Assembly (NCBI RefSeq): GCF_002420705.1
Contig: NZ_DIIM01000011.1
Location: forward strand, 113,604-177,603
Direction: 5' to 3'
Source: Sphingobacterium sp. UBA5670
Lineage (GTDB): Bacteria > Bacteroidota > Bacteroidia > Sphingobacteriales > Sphingobacteriaceae
Length of the DNA stretch: 64,000 nt
This document shows positions 24,417 through 32,797 of this stretch, one piece after another. The notes under the pieces were generated by a model. It was not told where the DNA came from and did no database searches. It saw only the letters and a list, made by a program, of their open reading frames with translations. How positions within the stretch are numbered: position 1 is the stretch's first letter; every line of letters starts with the position of its first letter. The position numbers and the translations under genes are program-made.

Positions 24417-25408
24417 TATTGTTGATTATAGTAAGTAAAGTCTTTATGTGATAAGTTCTCCAAAGGAATCTCTTTGTAAAATTCAATGGTCTTTTTTAAT
24501 CCTGTTTTGCGGTCTATCTCAGGTTGCCAAGCTAATTTTAATCTAGCCATTCCAATGTCGGGTTTCCGTTGTTTAGGGTCATCGACCGGTAAAGCTTCGT
24601 AAGTAATTTTACTTGAACTTCCTGTTAATGCTATGATTTCTTTGGCCAATTGGAGCAAGGTAATTTCGTCGGGATTGCCAATATTGATGGGATTTACACA
24701 ATCAGAGTGCAACAATCGATAGATGCCTTCGATTTGATCGTCGATATAGCAAAATGATCGTGTCTGTGAACCGTCTCCAAAAATGGTGATATCCTCTCCA
24801 CGTATGGCCTGAGCGATGAATGTCGGGATAGCTCGACCATCATTGAGGCGCATTCTTGAACCAAAGGTGTTAAATATTCTGACAATACGGGTATCCAAAC
24901 CATGGGCGTTGTGATAAGCCATGGTTATTGCTTCTTGGAAACGTTTAGCTTCATCATATACTCCGCGAGGTCCTACGGGGTTTACATTGCCCCAGTAGTT
25001 TTCGGATTGAGGAGAGACTAGTGGGTCTCCATAAACTTCTGAAGTAGATGCGACCAATATGCGCGCTTGTTTTGCGCGTGCTAATCCGAGGAGGTTATGC
25101 GTGCCTAAGGATCCAACTTTCAGTGTTTGTATTGGGATCTTAAGGTAATCGACAGGACTTGCCGGCGACGCAAAGTGTAAGATATAATCCAGATGTCCGG
25201 GGACATGGACAAATTTTGATACATCGTGATGATAGAAGTCAAAATTTTCCAATTTGAATAAATGTGCAATGTTCTGTAGGTCTCCGGTAATCAAGTTGTC
25301 CATCCCAATGACATCATAATCTTCTGCAATAAAGCGATCGCAAAGATGGGAACCTAGGAAGCCTGCTGCACCTGTTATCAAAATTCGCTTGCGATGTTTA
25401 TTTTCCAC
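24416..25408 (-). CDS. UDP-glucuronate decarboxylase (UDP-xylose synthase type SDR)
   Basis: A 330-residue SDR enzyme with NAD site ITGAAGFLGSHLCDRF, YDEAKRFQEA holding Tyr-x3-Lys, and the PRGVYDEAK and RIFNTFGSRMRLNDGRA stretches typical of Uxs/ArnA-like decarboxylases that make UDP-xylose from UDP-glucuronate. The related dTDP-glucose dehydratases remain an alternative. The start is GTG at 25408; no ATG is available before the Rossmann motif. It is divergent from waaA and coupled to galE. Product identity beyond the SDR group is likely but not proved. Confidence 0.85.
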   Translation of the reverse strand: MENKHRKRILITGAAGFLGSHLCDRFIAEDYDVIGMDNLITGDLQNIAHLFKLENFDFYHHDVSKFVHVPGHLDYILHFASPASPVDYLKIPIQTLKVGSLGTHNLLGLARAKQARILVASTSEVYGDPLVSPQSENYWGNVNPVGPRGVYDEAKRFQEAITMAYHNAHGLDTRIVRIFNTFGSRMRLNDGRAIPTFIAQAIRGEDITIFGDGSQTRSFCYIDDQIEGIYRLLHSDCVNPINIGNPDEITLLQLAKEIIALTGSSSKITYEALPVDDPKQRKPDIGMARLKLAWQPEIDRKTGLKKTIEFYKEIPLENLSHKDFTYYNQQ

Positions 25409-25439
25409 TCAATGGTTCCTTTTAATGAAATGGGTTTAA

Positions 25440-25447
25440 TATCTTTG
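25440..25447 (+). promoter_or_regulatory. -7 box upstream of waaA
   Basis: TATCTTTG matches TAnnTTTG, 26 nt before the waaA ATG. Confidence 0.5.
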
Positions 25448-25473
25448 ACTAAGATAAACATTATTTTAAAAAC

Positions 25474-26751
25474 ATGCGTTTGCTTTATTCAATTGGAATC
25501 GTTCTTTATGGACTGTTACTGCGTCTTTTGACCCCTTTTCATGCCAAAGCAAGACTGATGGTAAAGGGGCGAAAAGACTGGTATTCCAAGATGAAACAAA
25601 CGGTTGATTCCTCCCAAAAACATATCTGGTTTCATTTTGCTTCATTGGGTGAATTTGAGCAAGGGCGACCAGTATTGGAGGCGGTGAAAAATTATTATTT
25701 GGAGCATAAAATTATTGTAACATTTTATTCCCCTTCTGGCTATGAAATCCGCAAAAATACAAATCTGGCAGATTACGTTTTTTATCTCCCTTATGATACA
25801 GCGAAGAATGCGCGGTTATTCTTAGATCTTGTAAATCCGAGTTTTGTTCTGTTTACCAAGTATGAATATTGGTATTATTTTTTTGAAGGTCTACATAGGC
25901 GCTCCATTCCACTTTATTTAATTTCTGCCATTTTTCGACCTGAACAGATTTTCTTCCAAGCGTACGGAACTTTCTTTCTAAAAATTTTAAGTTATGTGAC
26001 CTATTTTTTTGTCCAAAATGAGGAAAGTGTACGTCTACTAAAGGAATTTGGGATAAGAAATGCGAGCCTCGCAGGGGACACCCGGTTTGACCGTGTTGTG
26101 AACCTTCCTAAAAATAGGCAGATGATTCCTGAAATAGTACAGTTTATCGGAGATCGCCCTATTTTGGTTGCGGGAAGTACTTGGCCAGAAGACGAACAGA
26201 TTTTGCAGGAATTGTTTCAGGATTATTCCAATTATAAATTGATCTTAGCGCCACATGAAATTAATGAATCGCACCTGGCGAGTATTTTTAATCTTTGGCC
26301 AGCGGCACTACGTTTTTCCAAAATGGCAACTTATAGTTCTACAGTATTGGCGGAATCAAATGTGCTCGTTATTGATAATATTGGCATGTTATCTTCCCTT
26401 TATGGTTATGGTCAAATGGCCTATATCGGGGGAGGGTTTGGTGTAGGCATACACAATACGCTTGAAGCGGCAACTTATGGCATTCCCGTTCTTTTTGGTC
26501 CTAATTTCAAAAAATTTCAAGAAGCTAAAGATCTTGTCGAAAATGGCTCTGGTTTTTCTATTTCAAATAGTAAAGAACTGAAGAGCGTATTTTGCACACT
26601 ACAGGATCAGTCTACTTGTCAAGAAGCAGGCAAATTGGCTCGCGCGTATGTATTACAGAAAGCCGGTGCAACGCAGATTATTATGAAATATCTTAAGGGC
26701 AATGATGTAAATATAAAAAAGTCGGAAGCAGAATCTTCCGACCATGGCTAG
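25474..26751 (+). CDS. waaA: 3-deoxy-D-manno-octulosonic acid (Kdo) transferase
   Basis: Adds Kdo to the lipid A precursor at the inner membrane. The 425-residue GT-B glycosyltransferase has an N-terminal membrane-anchor helix (about 1-20), the family motif HFASLGEFEQGRPVL near residue 50 with the catalytic Glu, TFYSPSGYEIRKN, and the C-terminal nucleotide-binding region YIGGGFGVGIHNTLEAATYG. The last 15 or so codons (SEAESSDHG) overlap a hairpin that looks like the gap terminator on the opposite strand, so the C-terminal tail may be shaped by that signal. Confidence 0.93.
   Translation: MRLLYSIGIVLYGLLLRLLTPFHAKARLMVKGRKDWYSKMKQTVDSSQKHIWFHFASLGEFEQGRPVLEAVKNYYLEHKIIVTFYSPSGYEIRKNTNLADYVFYLPYDTAKNARLFLDLVNPSFVLFTKYEYWYYFFEGLHRRSIPLYLISAIFRPEQIFFQAYGTFFLKILSYVTYFFVQNEESVRLLKEFGIRNASLAGDTRFDRVVNLPKNRQMIPEIVQFIGDRPILVAGSTWPEDEQILQELFQDYSNYKLILAPHEINESHLASIFNLWPAALRFSKMATYSSTVLAESNVLVIDNIGMLSSLYGYGQMAYIGGGFGVGIHNTLEAATYGIPVLFGPNFKKFQEAKDLVENGSGFSISNSKELKSVFCTLQDQSTCQEAGKLARAYVLQKAGATQIIMKYLKGNDVNIKKSEAESSDHG
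26721..26742 (-). terminator. Terminator of gap embedded in the waaA 3' end
   Basis: GTCGGAAG (26721-26728) and CTTCCGAC (26735-26742) form an 8-bp stem with a 6-nt loop. On the minus strand it is followed by TTTTTT. It lies inside the waaA reading frame. Confidence 0.75.
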
Positions 26752-26788
26752 CTATGTCGTCGCCTTTTATATCTTTTAGGATTGCCTG

Positions 26789-28237
26789 TTAATAGTAAGT
26801 GTACCTTCTCACACCCGTGATATGGCGTGACAAACGCATAACTTGGTGTGAATATCCATACTCATTGTCATACCAAACATACAGAATGACGTTTCTGCCG
26901 TCGGCAGAAACAATAGTAGCGGGGGCATCAACAATTGAAGCAGCAGTACTACCAATGATATCTGAAGAAACGAGCTCATTGTCCTTAGAAAATTTAATCT
27001 GTTCAACGAGCTCGCCATGAAATGAAGCCGCTCTTAAAAGCTCATTTATCTCGTCGACAGTTATTTTAGATTTTGTTTCAAGATTTAAAATAGCCAATGA
27101 TCCATTTGGGACGGGGACACGAATGGCGTTAGAGGTCAGCTTACCGGCCAATGAGGGGAGTACTTTTGAAACAGCGCTGCCGGCGCCAGTCTCTGTAATC
27201 ACCATATTCAGTGCAGCGGCACGCCCACGTCTAGATTTCTTGTGCATATTATCTACAAGATTCTGATCATTTGTGTATGAATGTATGGTCTCAATATGGC
27301 CTTTTTCAATGCCTATTTTATTTTCCAGAACCGCCAGAATAGGGGAGATTGCATTGGTGGTACAAGAAGCTGCAGAAAATATATGCTGTTCTTGTAGATC
27401 AATATCTTTTTCATTGACAGCATAAACGATATTTGGAATGCCTTTTCCAGGAGCTGTTAATAGAACTTGAAGGGTGCCTTTAGACAACAAATGACGACTG
27501 AGCTCTTGCTTATCTCGGAACGCTCCGGTATTGTCAATGACTAAAGCATCCTGTATACCGTACGCTGTATAATCGATATCTTCGGGTTGTTTGGCTGAGA
27601 TGAGGTGAACAGTTATACCATTAATAATAAGTGATTGATTTTCTGCGTCTACCCGTACTTTTCCTTCAAATTCACCGTGTATCGAATCAGTTTTTAATAA
27701 TGTTGCCCGCTTCAAGAGAGATTTGGCATCGTTTGCATCCCGTGTTACAATAGCGCGCAGGCGAAGCTGTTGTCCTGAGCCCGCTTTGTTTATAAGTTCA
27801 CGGGCAAGTAAACGACCAATACGTCCAAATCCATAGAGCACAACATCTCGTGGTTTTAATTCCTGTTGCTGGTTAATGCCCTTTAACTCGTCTCTGATAA
27901 AATTGACAAGCTGTGCATGGTCAACATGGTATTTCTTGATCTGCAAGGCTAGTTTTCCAATATCAATACGTGCGGGAGAAAGCGGTAATCTCTCCAAGGC
28001 CTGAGCGGCGTGGAGTATTTCAAATATGTTTAATGGTTTTTCCGCAAGAACAGTGCTTTCGCTGAGTAAGTTGAGAATTGAACTGGATTTTACATCAATG
28101 AGCTGATTTCTAAAAAAGACAAGTTCGACAGCTTGGTTGTACCATAGGTTGCTAACAATTTGGATTAAGCTTACTGCAGCATTTTGTTGTGCTTGATAAC
28201 TTTTGATTTCCTCGTCAAAAGATGGCTTGTGTGACAT
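26789..28237 (-). CDS. gap: Glyceraldehyde-3-phosphate dehydrogenase, long Bacteroidota form
   Basis: NAD(P)-dependent oxidation of glyceraldehyde 3-phosphate. The 482-residue protein has an N-terminal helical extension of about 125 residues before the Rossmann motif YGFGRIGRLLARELI. The catalytic Cys lies in SAASCTTNAISP and the catalytic His in ETIHSYTNDQN; the TGAGSAVSKVLPSL and SWYDNEYGYS-like VWYDNEYGYSHQVMRL stretches follow. The start at 28237 begins MSHKPSFDEE; an ATG at 28276 would add 13 residues. A perfect -7 box (28263-28270) is 25 nt upstream and a terminator lies past the 3' end. Confidence 0.92.
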   Translation of the reverse strand: MSHKPSFDEEIKSYQAQQNAAVSLIQIVSNLWYNQAVELVFFRNQLIDVKSSSILNLLSESTVLAEKPLNIFEILHAAQALERLPLSPARIDIGKLALQIKKYHVDHAQLVNFIRDELKGINQQQELKPRDVVLYGFGRIGRLLARELINKAGSGQQLRLRAIVTRDANDAKSLLKRATLLKTDSIHGEFEGKVRVDAENQSLIINGITVHLISAKQPEDIDYTAYGIQDALVIDNTGAFRDKQELSRHLLSKGTLQVLLTAPGKGIPNIVYAVNEKDIDLQEQHIFSAASCTTNAISPILAVLENKIGIEKGHIETIHSYTNDQNLVDNMHKKSRRGRAAALNMVITETGAGSAVSKVLPSLAGKLTSNAIRVPVPNGSLAILNLETKSKITVDEINELLRAASFHGELVEQIKFSKDNELVSSDIIGSTAASIVDAPATIVSADGRNVILYVWYDNEYGYSHQVMRLSRHITGVRRYTYY

Positions 28238-28262
28238 AATAATTTTATAATAGATTATGTTG

Positions 28263-28270
28263 CAAACATA
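28263..28270 (-). promoter_or_regulatory. -7 box of gap
   Basis: TATGTTTG on the minus strand, a perfect TAnnTTTG, 25 nt before the ATG at 28237. It supports that start because the alternative ATG at 28276 lies upstream of it. Confidence 0.55.
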
Positions 28271-28374
28271 GCACAAACTGTATGAAAAAATGAGTTATAT
28301 TTTCATTTTAGCAATTTTTTATGTTATTTTAGTCTTACTATTATGCTTTTATTAATATTTAATATGTTTTGTTG

Positions 28375-29502
28375 CTAATCTTCTATAATAAACAAGTCTG
28401 ACATAATATGATCTGCCATCAATTTCCCAGTATCCGTTAAACACAATTTGTTTTCCTTCATAACAAGATTTTTTTCGGCTATGAATGGGTCTGCATCTGC
28501 TAATACTCTATTTTTAACAGACTGTCCAAATTTATATTCCAGCACGGTTAAATCAAGGCCCCACATTGTTCTAAGTGATGTCATGATACACTCATTGATC
28601 TGGTCCAAGGTCGACAGCTGTTCTACTTCCAAAGGAGGCTGATTTGAATGAATGGAAGAGATGTATTTTGCATTGTTGGATATATTCCAGGATCTAGAGG
28701 TACCATTGAAAGAATGCGCTGAGGGGCCAATGCCAAGATAATGTTTGCCTTTCCAATAATTTGTATTGTGACGGGCATAGTGCCCATTTTTTGCAAAATT
28801 TGAAATTTCATACTGTTCGTATCCTGCTGCTTTCAATGTATTGATGAGAATGTTCATTTGATCTGCAGCCTGATCTGAATCAATAGCGGGACTTATGCCT
28901 TTTTTGATGAAGTGATCCAATGCTGTTTTGCTTTCTACTGTCATGGAATAAGAAGAAATATGGGGAATTGCAAAGTCAATTAGCTGCTGCATATTGTGGC
29001 GCCATTTTTCATCAGTTAGTAATGGGAAACCGTAGATGAGATCACAGGTAATATTTTCAAAACCTGCATCCTGCACCCGCATAATTGAAGCGGTTGCTTC
29101 TTGTTGGTTATGGGCTCTGTTCATCCACTTGAGGTCTTCTTCAAAGAAGGATTGTATCCCGATGCTGAATCGGTTGATGGGGGTATTCCTGAGGCTTTTT
29201 ACTTTTGCCTGATTCAGGTCATCTGGATTTGCTTCCAGGGTGATCTCGGCATTGTTGGCGATATCAAAATGTTTTGCAATAGTATCAATGATTTGTGCTA
29301 TTTCGTCTCCTCCCAGAAGAGAGGGAGTGCCACCTCCGAAATAAATTGATTCAATCTTTTTATCTTCCAGATAGGGTGCCCTAAGTTCAATTTCCTGTAA
29401 TAATGCATTGATCATTTCACTTTTATATTGCAGTGAAGTGCTGAAATGGAAGTCACAATAATGACAGGCCTGTTTACAGAAGGGAATGTGGACATAAATC
29501 AT
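28375..29502 (-). CDS. hemW: HemW-type radical SAM heme chaperone
   Basis: Radical SAM protein related to coproporphyrinogen III dehydrogenase but of the HemW group, which binds heme and delivers it to cytochromes. The start MIYVHIPFCKQACHYCDFHF contains the CxxxCxxC cluster motif; the fourth cysteine-proximal aromatic pattern of HemN is not needed. GGGTPSLLGG, ITLEANPDDLN and RFSIGIQSF follow, with a C-terminal HemW domain (LDQINECIMTSLRTMWGLDL). The 375-residue length fits HemW. A perfect -7 box ends 5 nt before the ATG. Confidence 0.93.
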   Translation of the reverse strand: MIYVHIPFCKQACHYCDFHFSTSLQYKSEMINALLQEIELRAPYLEDKKIESIYFGGGTPSLLGGDEIAQIIDTIAKHFDIANNAEITLEANPDDLNQAKVKSLRNTPINRFSIGIQSFFEEDLKWMNRAHNQQEATASIMRVQDAGFENITCDLIYGFPLLTDEKWRHNMQQLIDFAIPHISSYSMTVESKTALDHFIKKGISPAIDSDQAADQMNILINTLKAAGYEQYEISNFAKNGHYARHNTNYWKGKHYLGIGPSAHSFNGTSRSWNISNNAKYISSIHSNQPPLEVEQLSTLDQINECIMTSLRTMWGLDLTVLEYKFGQSVKNRVLADADPFIAEKNLVMKENKLCLTDTGKLMADHIMSDLFIIED

Positions 29503-29507
29503 GGAGA

Positions 29508-29515
29508 CAAATATA
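29508..29515 (-). promoter_or_regulatory. -7 box directly before hemW
   Basis: TATATTTG on the minus strand, a perfect TAnnTTTG, 5 nt before the hemW ATG. Predicts a leaderless transcript. Confidence 0.55.
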
Positions 29516-29650
29516 CCAAGACCATCTCAACTTCACCTCCTAATCGAATTTTTTCTTCTTTTACATCGAGTTCTCCGCTTGGCTTTGGATGCTAAGAATT
29601 GTCCTTAAGTCAGTAGGTTGGTTAAGCCCTTGTTCAGTTCTTGGTAAGCC

Positions 29651-29690
29651 GGACTTCGACGGACTTTGGCAGACTTTGGCGGACTTCCTC
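29651..29690. repeat. Four tandem 10-bp repeats
   Basis: The units are GGACTTCGAC, GGACTTTGGC, AGACTTTGGC and GGACTTCCTC, exactly 10 bp each and in one direction. They are intergenic and too short and spacerless for a CRISPR array. Confidence 0.75.
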
Positions 29691-29756
29691 TCACTTGTGT
29701 CTAGTATAGGTGCTGGAAATTTATGTATGAAAGGATTGCTATACAGAACAGACAGC

Positions 29757-29797
29757 TCTTGACAACAAGATAGTTATTTTTTATCTTGTTGTCAAGA
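29757..29797. repeat. Perfect 16-bp inverted repeat upstream of the 261-residue gene
   Basis: TCTTGACAACAAGATA (29757-29772) and TATCTTGTTGTCAAGA (29782-29797) with a 9-nt loop, ending 38 nt before the ATG at 29836. It may be an operator, a leader hairpin or a terminator-like structure. Confidence 0.75.
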
Positions 29798-29835
29798 TTT
29801 AAAGCGTAAAACATACCAATATATAAATCTAATTC

Positions 29836-30621
29836 ATGAAGGAGTTATTCAAAGAGGTAATTGCAAAGAAACTGAGGAAAAGAGGTGCCGATTATCAGCT
29901 GAGTGCAAATAGTGTTTTATCGGGTACGGGTTTTGGCGATATGAGCAAATTAGCGTCCAGATTATATCGGGCCATGCAAGCGATCAATCCGTGGTTAACA
30001 GGGGGCGAAGTATATCGACGATTGTTGCGTATTTTGGTCACCATCCGAACTAAGAATCTCAATATGCTCAAGGAAGGTAAAATTGGCTATACGCATGTGC
30101 ACCTACTCAATGGATTCCGGCTCAGCAAACGTATAGGTTGGGATTCTTTACTTGCTTGGAATCCTATTATTTCTCTGGATATTCCTGATCGGCAGGTTCA
30201 CATAACGTTACCTGAAGATAAAAAAGGACGCTTAAGAAAGTTTCCAGAACGATCAGTTCAGCTAGGTATTACATTCTATGTAGTAGTTGCCGATTTGGAA
30301 AACCCAAGTAAGGTCCTCTATCAACGTGGAACAAAAACTGCATTAATTTCTCCTGAAGAAGACCCAAGGGAGCAGAAAGTGAAAATACCATTGGAATTTT
30401 ATCCGAAGAGCTTAATCCTCGTCATAGGGACCGCTCAGTATCATCTTGGGAATACGATTAACAAAGATATTATAGCCTCGAATCACAGCTTAGATTATGC
30501 GACGGATATCTTGCAGACATTTCATGTTCAGGACGACCAGCTTTTAATGGAGTACAAGGAGAAGGAGCCTAAGAAAATGATATTCCCTGAACCTATTGTT
30601 GGTGATATTGAATGGGAATAG
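29836..30621 (+). CDS. Hypothetical protein of 261 residues, family not recognised
   Basis: I do not recognise the family. The protein lacks a signal peptide and membrane segments. The N-terminal half is basic (KELFKEVIAKKLRKRGADY, VYRRLLRILVTIRTKNL), followed by beta-rich segments such as NPIISLDIPDRQVHITLP, VQLGITFYVVVADLENPSKV and KSLILVIGTAQYH. The C-terminus is acidic (GDIEWE). It stands alone between two strong hairpins (29757-29797 and 30676-30712), divergent from hemW and convergent with the M1 peptidase gene. The setting resembles an acquired or lineage-specific gene, but base usage is not obviously foreign. Confidence 0.7.
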   Translation: MKELFKEVIAKKLRKRGADYQLSANSVLSGTGFGDMSKLASRLYRAMQAINPWLTGGEVYRRLLRILVTIRTKNLNMLKEGKIGYTHVHLLNGFRLSKRIGWDSLLAWNPIISLDIPDRQVHITLPEDKKGRLRKFPERSVQLGITFYVVVADLENPSKVLYQRGTKTALISPEEDPREQKVKIPLEFYPKSLILVIGTAQYHLGNTINKDIIASNHSLDYATDILQTFHVQDDQLLMEYKEKEPKKMIFPEPIVGDIEWE

Positions 30622-30675
30622 AGTGCCACCATTTTGAAACAAAACAGGATTGTTATTTCGGATATATGTTGATTG

Positions 30676-30712
30676 GCCTCGAGTCTGGAAATATACTGTC
30701 CAGACTCGAGGC
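30676..30712 (+). terminator. Probable terminator after the 261-residue gene
   Basis: GCCTCGAGTCTGGA and TCCAGACTCGAGGC pair perfectly over 14 bp with a 9-nt loop, followed by TGTTTCTT. The stem is very stable; the T-run is weak. Confidence 0.7.
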
Positions 30713-30758
30713 TGTTTCTTATGGAGCGATCTATTTAGAGAAATAAGCGATACTTGGC

Positions 30759-32636
30759 TTATTTGTTAAAACTGTTATTTGCAGATTCTACATCAGCTAA
30801 ACGCAATGAAGGATCAATGGTTACCTGTTTAGGCGTTTTCGATATATGGATGGTATAATCAGGTTTGGTCCAGAACCAATCCTTAAGTACAGTTCGCTTA
30901 ACGCCTTTATAGATGTCAAATTGCTCTTCAGGTTTTTCTCCGCGCATTTCACGTAAAGGGATATAGAAGAGCTCCTTGCTTCCATCGGTGTACTCGACTA
31001 AAACATCCAAAGGCATGGCAAAGTTTGACTTATTGGCCAGTTGAATTTCCGTGTCAGATACTTTTTCAATCGCGTAATCAATTTGACGTGTTGTATTGAT
31101 AAACAAGTTGAAATACCATTTTAGGTTCATACCTGAAACTTCTTCGGCAACGCGTTTGAAATCATTTGGGGTAGGATGTTTAAATTTCCAGTTGTCATAA
31201 AATTTCAGGAACGTTTTCTCTAAATTTTCCTGACCAATAATGTAGCCCAGCTGTTCGGCAAGTACGGCGCCTTTATTGTAGGCTTCGTTGCTGTAGCCAT
31301 AGTTGGTATTGTAGTAATCTGCAAGCAGGCTCATCGGCTCTTCTTTGCCTGAAAGTGCCAATTTATAGTATGCACGGTAAGCTGCAATTTGTGGATTGGA
31401 CGCAATGGCGCCTCTTTTTTCAAAGATATGCTGCATCGCTAGCTCTTCTACATAAGAAGTGAAACCTTCATCAAACCATTCGTCGACTGTTTCATTGATA
31501 CCGAATAATTGTTGATACCATGAATGTGCAGATTCATGAAATATTACCCCGACAAGGCTTTTTAGATTTCGGCCACCTGTGATAAGTGTCGCGGTGCCAT
31601 ACTCCATTCCTCCATCGCCCCCTTGGATAATGGTATAGGTAGGCCATGGGTATTTGCCGAATTTGGCACTACAGAAGTCAAAGAACTCGGTGGAGAGTCC
31701 TATTGCTGTTTTCCAATTTGAAATAACTTCTTTATCTGTTGGCAAGAAAACTGTATAGACTTTTATACCATTTTTACTTGAAGCAGAATCTACGACAAAT
31801 TTTGGGTCTGCAGCCCATACAAAATCATGAATATTTTGAGCCTTATAGTGCCAGGTTGCTTTATTGTCGACTGCTTTTACTTTCGCTTTCTGTTGATAAC
31901 CTTTGACATCCGACGGATTTTGAAGAACACCAGAGGCACCGACGACATAATTTTTGTTGAGGTGTATGGTTACGTCAAAATTGCCAAAAGGAGCAATGAA
32001 TTCACGACCGGTATATTCGTCTAAGTGCCACCCGAATTCATCAAATTGAGCCATTTTTGGGTACCATTGTGCCATAGAAAGTGCTACTCCTTCCGCAGAA
32101 TTTCGACCAGTTCGTCTAATTTGCTCTGGAACTTGGGCGGTCCATTCCATGTTGAAACTGGCTGTTTCGCCGTCTTCGATCGCCGTTGGTAAAGTGACTT
32201 CCAAAATCGTTCCATCTACCTTGAACGAGGTGTTGGCCCCGTTCATTGTTAGGCTCTTGATTTTTTGATAACCAATTTGATTGGCCTTAAGCTCGCCGAT
32301 ACGGCTCTGATATATTGGTTTTTCTTTTGTACCTAAATTAGTGACCATTCGCTTGTCGGGATCACTGATGTTTTTCAAGCGGTAATCCATCATCGATCCT
32401 GGTTGAAAAGCATTGAAATATAGATGAAAGTACACTTTTTTCAACGGTTGACCTGAATTATTACTATACTTCAAGGTCATTTTTCCATCGTATTGGTATG
32501 CTTTTTCATCCACGTTGACGTCCATGTTATAGTCAACTTTCTGTTGCCAGAATCCTTTTCTTTGGGCCTTCACTGTTGCCCCCCAAATATTTAATACACA
32601 AGCAAGTGTAAAAAAGGATATAATTTTGATTTTCAT
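30759..32636 (-). CDS. M1-family metallopeptidase, secreted
   Basis: A zinc aminopeptidase-like enzyme exported by a signal peptide (KIKIISFFTLACVLNIWGAT, 625 residues total). The N-terminal beta domain (about 30-280) is followed by the catalytic domain with the gluzincin motif HESAHSWYQQ (near residue 366), a downstream Glu in DEWFDEGFTSYVEE, and GGDGGMEYGTATLITG upstream, the equivalent of the GAMEN exopeptidase loop. The product should act in the periplasm or outside. A perfect -7 box begins 5 nt before the ATG, so the mRNA is probably leaderless. Its physiological substrate is unknown. Confidence 0.9.
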   Translation of the reverse strand: MKIKIISFFTLACVLNIWGATVKAQRKGFWQQKVDYNMDVNVDEKAYQYDGKMTLKYSNNSGQPLKKVYFHLYFNAFQPGSMMDYRLKNISDPDKRMVTNLGTKEKPIYQSRIGELKANQIGYQKIKSLTMNGANTSFKVDGTILEVTLPTAIEDGETASFNMEWTAQVPEQIRRTGRNSAEGVALSMAQWYPKMAQFDEFGWHLDEYTGREFIAPFGNFDVTIHLNKNYVVGASGVLQNPSDVKGYQQKAKVKAVDNKATWHYKAQNIHDFVWAADPKFVVDSASSKNGIKVYTVFLPTDKEVISNWKTAIGLSTEFFDFCSAKFGKYPWPTYTIIQGGDGGMEYGTATLITGGRNLKSLVGVIFHESAHSWYQQLFGINETVDEWFDEGFTSYVEELAMQHIFEKRGAIASNPQIAAYRAYYKLALSGKEEPMSLLADYYNTNYGYSNEAYNKGAVLAEQLGYIIGQENLEKTFLKFYDNWKFKHPTPNDFKRVAEEVSGMNLKWYFNLFINTTRQIDYAIEKVSDTEIQLANKSNFAMPLDVLVEYTDGSKELFYIPLREMRGEKPEEQFDIYKGVKRTVLKDWFWTKPDYTIHISKTPKQVTIDPSLRLADVESANNSFNK

Positions 32637-32640
32637 GCTC

Positions 32641-32648
32641 CAAACTTA
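32641..32648 (-). promoter_or_regulatory. -7 box directly before the M1 peptidase gene
   Basis: TAAGTTTG on the minus strand, a perfect TAnnTTTG, 4 nt before the ATG at 32636. Confidence 0.55.
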
Positions 32649-32797
32649 CAAAATTGTCTCAATAAATGGCACTTAAAGAAGATGTCGGTTTTAAATGTCA
32701 TCAAATCTTGACGAAAATTTCCCTGTCTAATAAGAATTGGCCTGGTTTTGGTTGGGGGATTTATCTGTTGAGTTAAAAATCAATTTTACTTTTTTTT

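Larger units (their letters stand above)
29503..29835. other. Intergenic region with decamer repeats and a long hairpin
   Basis: The 333 bp between the divergent hemW and the 261-residue gene hold the hemW -7 box, four tandem 10-bp repeats at 29651-29690 and a perfect 16-bp inverted repeat at 29757-29797. No ORF or tRNA is visible. Confidence 0.7.

Noticed and set aside
29651..29690. CRISPR-like array
   Set aside because: Units are only 10 bp, directly adjacent with no spacers, and no cas genes are in the window.
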